Notes under the pieces: generated by a model
What the model was told of the DNA's origin: nothing
Databases searched by the model: none
Seen by the model: only the letters and a program-made list of their open reading frames with translations
Shown: piece by piece, positions 1 to 5,800 of the stretch
Layout of the letters: the number at the start of each line of letters is the position of its first letter
Numbering within the stretch: position 1 is the stretch's first letter
Assembly: GCA_030670375.1 (NCBI GenBank)
Contig: DAOVBT010000145.1
Coordinates: 1-5,939 of the forward strand
DNA: 5,939 nucleotides
Source: Candidatus Aminicenantota bacterium
GTDB lineage: Bacteria; Acidobacteriota; Aminicenantia; Aminicenantales; Aminicenantaceae
Direction of reading: 5' to 3'
Position numbers and translations under genes: made by a program

Positions 1-119
1 GCATCTGGATCGGCATCCACGGCCAGGACTTCGTACCCATCCTTCCGGAATAAATGAGTCAAAATACCAGCCAGGGTTGTTTTTCCTGTTCCCCCTTTTC
101 CCGAAATGGCCAATTTCAT
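1..119 (-). CDS. CooC/AcsF-type nickel-insertion ATPase, N-terminal fragment
   Basis: Only the first 39 codons are inside the window; the gene runs off the left edge. The visible protein starts MKLAISGKGGTGKTTLAG and reaches AVDADPD. GKGGTGKTT (residues 7-15) is the deviant Walker A P-loop of the MinD/Mrp/CooC class of P-loop ATPases, with the signature lysine at K8 as well as K13, and VDADPD (34-39) is the conserved acidic segment that follows the second strand in this class. CooC and AcsF family members are dimeric cytoplasmic ATPases that help insert nickel into carbon monoxide dehydrogenase or acetyl-CoA synthase. The ATG sits in an ATGA overlap with the stop of the RACo-like gene, which suggests translational coupling. 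The SD-like GGAG upstream lies too far away to be convincing. The RACo neighbour favours a CooC/AcsF role over a cell-division MinD or an Fe-S carrier Mrp. Family assignment is firm; the exact subfamily is inferred from context. Confidence 0.85.
   Translation of the reverse strand, partial: MKLAISGKGGTGKTTLAGILTHLFRKDGYEVLAVDADPD
116..119 (-). other. ATGA stop/start overlap between the RACo-like and CooC-like genes
   Basis: On the minus strand the bases 119-116 read ATGA: ATG starts the CooC-like ATPase and TGA ends the RACo-like gene, in different frames. A ribosome finishing the upstream gene can restart directly, so the two proteins are probably made at linked levels. This is direct sequence evidence for co-transcription; coupling itself is inferred. 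Confidence 0.75.
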
Positions 120-1885
120 CGTGCGCTATTCTCGTCTCCAAAATTCAGAGAATCGACAAAGCACCCTTGGAAACCCGGATCCGATGCCAGGGAAATGTAA
201 TGGACTTTTTTAATCAGGGATTCCGTCCTTTTTCGAGCAGGTTTCGACAGCAAAAGAGCCCTGGCGCCTGCCAAAGAAGAGTTGCCGACGTAGACGATTT
301 TTTCAGGGTCTATATCGGGAAGCAGTCCGATTCTTATGGCATTTTTCGTATTCAGATAATTTCCGAAAGCTCCAGCGATGAATACCTTGTCCAGATCTTC
401 TTTCTTGATTCTGTACTTTTCACAAATCAACCGGATGCCCGTTTTGACAGCAGCCACGGCCAACTGGATCTCACGAACATCCTGTTGAGAAATGGCAATT
501 TTCTCCGTGATCCCGATTGTGCCCTTGTTTCCACCGATTTTGCCGGACGGCGTGATTTTCCCTTCATCCAGGAATAGTGCAATCAAATCGATGAGTCCTG
601 TCCCGCATATTCCTTGCGGTTTTTCTTTTCCGATCGTATGCAAAATGAGCCGGTTCTTTTTTTCGGCTTTGTATATGGCTCCAGGCATGGCAAGCATTCC
701 TGAACCGATGTTCATCCCTTCAAAGGCCGGGCCGGCTGCGGTGGATGTCGCCACAAACTTTTTTTCTGTTTTCAGGACGATTTCCCCATTCGTTCCCAAG
801 TCAATAAACAGATGAGTACCCTTGCGGTTTGCCAAGCCTGTAGCCTGTAGTCCCGCTGATATGTCCCCGCCGACAAAGCTCTTTATGTTCGGCGCGACAT
901 AAGCCTTTGCATTCGGATTTAATCGGAGGCCGAGCTCGTCTGCCGTGAATTCTGGCAGCCTGTGAAACACAGCATGAAAAGGAGAGACCGCCAGGGTATC
1001 GACTGGAATACCGAGGAGCAAATGGTTCATGGCGGTGTTTCCCGCGAAAACGATCTCATAGATATGATCTTGCGAGATATGGTTTCTTTCGAGGATCGGT
1101 TTAATCATGAGGGATAAGGTTTTTAATATGGCCCCCTGCAATTTTTGCAGGTTATCCGGGGCATTGTAGGCGAAAGAAATCCGGGAAACGATATCCATTC
1201 CGTATTTTATCTGGCTGTTGTTTTCGGTTGCCGTGTCGATGCTCTCTCCCGTGTTTAAGTCGATGAGCTCGACAACCAGCGTTGTCGTCCCCAAGTCTAC
1301 AGCCAATCCGAAGTTCTGCTCTGTCGTATCGCCGGGTTCGACAGCAAGGATTTCGTTATCATCGTATAAAACGGCTGTGACCTTGAACCTGCTGTTTTTC
1401 AGTGTCCCGGGAAGCGTTCTCAATAAATTCACCGGGACGTTCAGATTTTTTTGCCTGAAATGTTTTCTCAATTCGCTCAGCAAAGAATGGGGATGATTCA
1501 ATTCTGGCTTGTTGAGTTCTACAAAGTATTTTTTAACGAAGGGATCGATAGCAAGCGGCAGTTTTATCCCGGTTTTCAGAATGAACGTTTTCTGGAGAAG
1601 GGATTCCGGCGGGATATGGATAGCCAAATTTCCTGTGATTTTGTACCGGCATGCCAGCCTGTGGTTTTGACCCAGTTTATTTTTTTGGATCAAGAAATCC
1701 TCGATCTCATCGAGAGGAGGTAAATATCCCTCGAGGATCTCGACAAAACACTTCCCGCACACGGCTTTTTTCTGACAATAAAGGCTGAGATCGATGCCGC
1801 TTTCCAGAATCTTATCTGCGAGCAATTCTCCCTTTTGTGCCCGGATTGTTTTATCGAGGTTGAGAATCTTTATGGTATAAGTCAT
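116..1885 (-). CDS. acsV: RACo-like reductive activator of corrinoid protein (2Fe-2S ferredoxin plus ASKHA ATPase domain)
   Basis: This 589-aa cytoplasmic protein has the domain order of RACo, the ATP-dependent activator that reduces inactive Co(II) corrinoid on the corrinoid iron-sulfur protein back to Co(I). Residues 1-92 form a plant-type [2Fe-2S] ferredoxin domain with ligands C37, C43, C46 and C79 (CX5CX2C then a distal Cys). A linker and middle domain follow to about residue 190. The rest is an ASKHA-fold ATPase (DUF4445 type) with AVDLGTTT (195-202), AGNTAMNHLL (281-290), FIDLGTNGE (360-368), ICGTGLID (427-434), FIAGAFGNY (502-510) and GNSSLAGA (534-541). The length is close to that of known RACo proteins, roughly 600-640 aa. 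The ATG at 1885 gives the ferredoxin start expected for the family, although no clear Shine-Dalgarno precedes it. It lies 24 nt after pgsA and overlaps the CooC-like ATPase gene by 4 nt. The CooC neighbour favours a Wood-Ljungdahl role; an activator for methyltransferase corrinoid proteins is the main alternative. The symbol reflects the acetogen naming and is tentative. Confidence 0.9.
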   Translation of the reverse strand: MTYTIKILNLDKTIRAQKGELLADKILESGIDLSLYCQKKAVCGKCFVEILEGYLPPLDEIEDFLIQKNKLGQNHRLACRYKITGNLAIHIPPESLLQKTFILKTGIKLPLAIDPFVKKYFVELNKPELNHPHSLLSELRKHFRQKNLNVPVNLLRTLPGTLKNSRFKVTAVLYDDNEILAVEPGDTTEQNFGLAVDLGTTTLVVELIDLNTGESIDTATENNSQIKYGMDIVSRISFAYNAPDNLQKLQGAILKTLSLMIKPILERNHISQDHIYEIVFAGNTAMNHLLLGIPVDTLAVSPFHAVFHRLPEFTADELGLRLNPNAKAYVAPNIKSFVGGDISAGLQATGLANRKGTHLFIDLGTNGEIVLKTEKKFVATSTAAGPAFEGMNIGSGMLAMPGAIYKAEKKNRLILHTIGKEKPQGICGTGLIDLIALFLDEGKITPSGKIGGNKGTIGITEKIAISQQDVREIQLAVAAVKTGIRLICEKYRIKKEDLDKVFIAGAFGNYLNTKNAIRIGLLPDIDPEKIVYVGNSSLAGARALLLSKPARKRTESLIKKVHYISLASDPGFQGCFVDSLNFGDENSAR

Positions 1886-1909
1886 TTTCTAGATCGATTG
1901 AAACACATC

Positions 1910-2464
1910 TCATTTTTCGTCAGAAGAGGAACTGGAGAGCACAAGCCGTCCGAATCTCACAAAATACTCTACTGCGGAGAAAAGCACGACGGCCAAGACT
2001 ATCCAAAGTCCAATTTTGGCGAGCAAATAAAAGTTACCCAAATTTTCCTTCCCCAGGATCAAAAGACTGACAGTTATACCTTCACACCACATTTTGATTT
2101 TGCCGAAAGCAGAGGCGGAAATGTTGATTCCTCTCGACGAGGCGATGGCTCTGAAACCTGTGATGGCGATTTCTCTGCCGACAATGATGATAACCATCCA
2201 TGAGGCTACCGATCCCAATCCGACGAGGCAAATGAGAGCAGAAGATATCAATAATTTATCCGCTATGGGGTCCAGGAGTGCGCCCATCGTCGATGTTTTT
2301 TGTGTTCGTCGGGCCAAAACGCCATCGACGATATCAGAGAGCGCAGCGACTGCAAACAAGGCTGATGCTATAAGCTCATGACCGTTGAATCGAGATAAAA
2401 GAAGGATTACCAAGATTGGTATGCAAAGGATTCGAAATAGGGTGATATACAGTGGAATATTCAT
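1910..2464 (-). CDS. pgsA: PgsA-type CDP-diacylglycerol--glycerol-3-phosphate 3-phosphatidyltransferase
   Basis: This 184-aa integral membrane enzyme of the CDP-alcohol phosphatidyltransferase family should transfer a phosphatidyl group from CDP-diacylglycerol to glycerol-3-phosphate, the committed step to phosphatidylglycerol and cardiolipin. The complete catalytic signature D-x2-DG-x2-AR-x8-G-x3-D-x3-D is present: D44, D47, G48, A51, R52, G61, D65 and D69. The N-terminus (NIPLYITLFRIL) and the later GREIAITGFRAIASSRG segment (96-111) are PgsA-like. Several hydrophobic helices are evident, around 8-23, 30-43, 70-86, 88-96 and 148-166, and the protein ends in a Ser-rich charged tail. The open frame continues upstream to 2608, but the ATG at 2464 is chosen because the family begins with this M-N-x-P-x-x-x-T-x-x-R pattern and a longer form would cross the divergent promoter region. 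No Shine-Dalgarno is visible. It heads the apparent operon with the RACo-like gene 24 nt downstream. Phosphatidylglycerophosphate synthase is the best call; another CDP-alcohol phosphotransferase specificity is possible. Confidence 0.9.
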   Translation of the reverse strand: MNIPLYITLFRILCIPILVILLLSRFNGHELIASALFAVAALSDIVDGVLARRTQKTSTMGALLDPIADKLLISSALICLVGLGSVASWMVIIIVGREIAITGFRAIASSRGINISASAFGKIKMWCEGITVSLLILGKENLGNFYLLAKIGLWIVLAVVLFSAVEYFVRFGRLVLSSSSSDEK

Positions 2465-2479
2465 CTGACTGAGAAAAAT

Positions 2480-2509
2480 ATCATAACGCAAAAGGATTAT
2501 CAAATTCAA
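2480..2509 (-). promoter_or_regulatory. Candidate sigma-70 promoter for the pgsA-RACo-cooC operon
   Basis: On the minus strand a TTGAAT -35 element (2509-2504) is followed by an 18-nt spacer and a TATGAT -10 element (2485-2480). The expected transcript start near 2473 would leave a leader of about 9 nt before the pgsA ATG at 2464, which supports that ATG over the upstream ones but implies near-leaderless translation. The -35 matches consensus at four of six positions. Assigned by eye only. Confidence 0.45.
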
Positions 2510-2540
2510 TGGAGGTTCATGGTTTTGTTCATGCAATTTC

Positions 2541-2569
2541 TTGACAATTGTCATTAACAGGTTTAAAAA
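2541..2569 (+). promoter_or_regulatory. Candidate sigma-70 promoter for the zinc-ribbon gene
   Basis: A perfect TTGACA -35 (2541-2546) is followed by a 17-nt spacer and TAAAAA (2564-2569) as the -10. Transcription would start around 2576, only a few bases before the ATG at 2582, so the message would be nearly leaderless; no Shine-Dalgarno is visible there, in agreement. The -35 and spacer are ideal and the -10 is weaker. Confidence 0.5.
2542..2553. promoter_or_regulatory. Perfect 12-bp palindrome TGACAATTGTCA, possible operator
   Basis: TGACAATTGTCA is its own reverse complement, with no mismatch and no spacer; the flanking bases do not extend the symmetry. It overlaps five of the six bases of the plus-strand -35 element and lies upstream of the minus-strand promoter candidate, so a dimeric regulator bound here could repress the zinc-ribbon gene and affect the divergent operon. 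No regulator gene is in the window, so the operator role is inferred from position and symmetry alone. Confidence 0.35.
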
Positions 2570-2581
2570 TGTGGATGAGCC

Positions 2582-2851
2582 ATGGTTTTTAAAAAGTGTC
2601 CCGGTCAAGATCTCAGCCGGAAAAAAATGGAAGAGGTGGTCTGCAATCTGCCGTGTCCTTCGTGTGGTTTTGAGGTGGAATTCTTTTTTGATGATAAAAA
2701 TCGTATTTGTCCAGAGTGCGGAGCAAAGGTTTCAAAAAGTGACGTCCAACTCTTGAAAGATTTTGGGTGTGCCGACTGGTGTGAAGCCGCTGAAAAGTGT
2801 ATCGGATCAGACCTATATGCAAGATTAAAAAACGCGAAAAAAAAGAAATAG
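2582..2851 (+). CDS. Small nine-cysteine zinc-ribbon protein
   Basis: This 89-aa soluble protein begins MVFKKCPGQD and carries nine cysteines. C25-x2-C28 (CPSC) and C43-x2-C46 (CPEC), with EVEFFFDDKNR between them, form a classic zinc ribbon. C63, C67 and C73 in GCADWCEAAEKC, together with C6 and C21, could form a second metal site. From memory, the KKCPGQD start, the CPxCG-xVEFF ribbon and the GCAxWCxxAExC end match a zinc-ribbon module found in anaerobes, sometimes at the N-terminus of HD-domain phosphohydrolases; here no HD domain follows and the protein ends in four lysines. The ATG at 2582 is the first in frame after a TGA at 2576-2578. It is transcribed divergently from pgsA and converges on the VPS10-like gene with 4 bp between stops. 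Cysteine conservation and good codon structure support a real gene. Its function is unknown; a metal-bound adaptor or regulatory protein is possible. Confidence 0.8.
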   Translation: MVFKKCPGQDLSRKKMEEVVCNLPCPSCGFEVEFFFDDKNRICPECGAKVSKSDVQLLKDFGCADWCEAAEKCIGSDLYARLKNAKKKK

Positions 2852-2860
2852 CCCTCTATT
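2837..2860 (-). terminator. Weak intrinsic terminator candidate for the VPS10-like gene
   Basis: On the minus strand a short hairpin, AATAG-AGGG-CTATT (2860-2847), is followed by TC and a run of eight T (2844-2837), then CGCG and another T run. The stem has only five base pairs and is AT-rich, so termination may be inefficient. The hairpin includes the stop codons of both convergent genes, and the T run lies inside the lysine-rich 3' end of the zinc-ribbon gene. Confidence 0.35.
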
Positions 2861-5800
2861 GTTTGATCGTGATCGGTTCGATTTTCGGGAATATGCTGAA
2901 TCCTGCTCCCTTAACCTCCTGGATGAATTTGGGGAAGTCTTCCTTGAAGAAGCGGTTGATTTTGTAGAGTTCCTGATGGACAGCCGCTTTCAGGTTTTGA
3001 AACTCCAAACGGTGTGCTTCTGTCGGTGAGTCGACTGATGATTCCAACCGGGTTCCGAGCATGGCCAAACGTACAGATAGTTCGGTTTCCTCGAAGATGC
3101 CGGAACGGTCTTGGGGGGGGGAGAGACGGTCGGCATAACCTTTCAGCCTTTTTTTAAATTCTGTGGCCTTGATTCGGATATACTCTTTGCGCTTTTCTTC
3201 CAATTGATCGATCCTCTTCAACACTTCATCCAGAGCTCCGATGGATTCCTGGAGTTTTTTGTAAGCGACCGTCACAGCTTCGATGTACTTCCCGTTTTCC
3301 AGGATCAGGTTGAATTTTGCCCTCCGGCTTGCTTGGGAAACAGGATTCCTAGGATCAGTCAGGACTTTTAGGTTTTCCTCTGCGATTATACCATCCAAAT
3401 CGATCCTGACTTTGTAGGTTCCCGGCAGGACAAGGGGACCAGAGGGAGGAAAAAATCCCTCGAAGGGATCACTCAAAGTTTTAAATGGTTCCCGGCGCAA
3501 ATCCCAATTCACGCGGTTAATCCCCGCATTCCTTGATCCTTTGATCGTCCGGATGACGTCATCCTGATTGTCCAGAATGACGATCTCGATTTGTTCTTTA
3601 TCAGCCGCATCTTTCGAAGCTTGCGACTTGTCATCATTCGGGACATCTGCGGGTGGTTTCCCGATGGAATAGGTGATTAAAGCTCCATAAGGGCGGTTTT
3701 GTCCCTGGAATTCCATATTTCCGGGGGTGAGATAACCGAGGCTGAAAAAAGAAGTTTGAAATTGGTAGGCGTCAGCTACTTGAAAAAGATGCAGTTTTTT
3801 CGTCTTGACGGCTTCGGTAATTTCACGAAGAGGTTGAATGTCGTCCAGGATATAAACGGACCGGCCGTGCGTCCCGATGACCAGGTCGTTGTCCAGCGGA
3901 TGGATGACCATGTCGCGGACAGGAACGGTCGGCAGTCCGTTTGTCCACTTCATCCATTCCTTGCCCCGGTCGAAGCTGACATACAATCCGAACTCGGTCC
4001 CGAGGAAAAGCAGATTTTTCTGAACAGGATCTTCCCGGATCACGTGGATAAATCCGTCGATCACCGGAGTTGCCATATTTTTCCATGTTTCTCCGAAGTC
4101 TGATGTCATGAACACATAAGGAGTCCAATTCGACCTCCGGTGGTCGTCAAAGACCACAAAAGCTGTGGACGGTTCGTGGTTGGAGGCTTCGATATGGGGA
4201 CACCACGTCCCGGATGGTACACCCTTATCTTTCATCCCGATTATTTTCCCGGACATATCTTTCCATGTTTGCCCCCCATTTTTGGTCAACTGGATTTTTC
4301 CATCGTCCGTGCCCACCCAGATAACACCGTTTTGGACAGGGCTGGGGGATATGGTCAAAATCGTGCAGTGGTCCTCAGCATGGGTGACATCTTTGGTCAG
4401 TCCGCCGCTTTCCGCTTGTTTTTGTTTTTCTGGATTGTCGGAGGTCAGATCAGGGCTTATGATCTGCCATATCCGTCCTTCATCTGTGCTCCTGTGTAAA
4501 AATTGGCTGCCATAATACAGGGTCCCGATGTCCAGGGGATCGATGGCAATGGCAGCGTTCCAGTTGAACCGTAATTTCACTCCCGATTGCGCAGGGGGAC
4601 GGATATCCTTCTGTTCGCCGGTGACTGTATTGAAGCGAACCAGCCATCCCCCTTGAGACATGGAATAGCCTAGCTTGGGATCTCGAGGAATGGGCAGAGT
4701 TCCGAATCCATCACCCCAGCCAACAGACTGCCAGTGAAAATTGTATATGGCGTTTCCCTGAAGCACCCGGCTCGGGCCTCGCCAGGAACCATTATCCTGA
4801 AGCCCTCCGTAAATGTTATACGGATTTTCCAGGTCCACGCTGATGTGGTAGTACTGTCCTAGAGGAAGGTTCTGGACAAAATTCCAATGTTTGCCCTCAT
4901 CGTAGCTGATGCCGATACCTCCGTCGCCCCCGAGCACCATAAAGTTGCCGTCATCGGGATGGATCCACAGCTCGTGGAAATCTCCATGGACGGCAAAAAA
5001 ATCCATCAATCGCTTAAAAGACTTTCCGCCGTCAATGCTGATATCTAAAGGACTGGATAGCCTGTAGACGGTGTTGTGCTGCTTCGGGTGAACCCGGATA
5101 TCGGAATAATAAAAGGGTCTGGGGCTGACTCCTGGTTTGTCATTGATAGTCTTCCAGGTGCTGCCGCTGTCTTCAGACAGGCAAAGGGCGCTTTTTTTAG
5201 CTTCGATCAGTGCGTAGACGATATGCGGACGGCTGCGGGAAAAGGCGATTCCGATGCGACCCAGATCTCCTTCGGGAAGGCCGTCTTTCGTAGAGAGCTT
5301 TTTCCAAGTCTCCCCGCCGTCAACACTGAGGTACAGCCCGCTCCCCGGACCTCCTGAGTTGAAAAACCACGGCCACCTCCTGTGTTCCCACATGGCGGCT
5401 AAAAGCCGATTGGGATTGCTGGGATCCATTGCTAGGTCAGCGGCGCCGGTTTTTTCATCGACGAACAAGATTTTTTCCCAGGTTTTTCCGCCATCCAGGG
5501 TTTTGAAAACACCCCGCTCCGGATTTTCTCCCCATGTCGTTCCCATGGCCGCCACGTAAGCCACATTGGGATTGTGGGGATTCAACAGGAGTCGGCTGAT
5601 TTTTTCCGTTTTTTCCAAACCCAGGAATTGCCAGTTTTCTCCACCATCCAGAGTTTTGAAGACGCCCCTTCCAACCCCGACGCTGTTCCGGGGATTGGCC
5701 TCACCGGTACCGACCCACACGATCTCTGGGTTGGTGGGATCGATCGTGATATCGCCGATGGAGGAGGTGGATTGGTCGTCAAATATCGGCTTCCAAGTCA

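Noticed and set aside
77..577. Plus-strand open frame of 166 codons opposite RACo and cooC
   Set aside because: It lies antisense to two well-recognised proteins and shows no family motif; it is best explained as a shadow frame.
2519..2557. A 12-codon plus-strand ORF (MVLFMQFLDNCH) after GGAGG at 2511-2515
   Set aside because: The spacing from GGAGG to ATG is only 3 nt and the putative plus promoter starts within the ORF, so it would not be transcribed from it; no attenuation structure follows.
2465..2608. N-terminal extension of pgsA by 48 residues to an ATG at 2608
   Set aside because: The extra residues do not resemble PgsA, would overlap the zinc-ribbon gene and would read through both promoter candidates; the family's usual start fits the ATG at 2464.
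3699..4515. Several plus-strand open frames of 100-134 codons opposite the Asp-box gene
   Set aside because: They overlap one another in different frames and mirror the repeated Asp-box codons of the real gene, with no recognisable domain.
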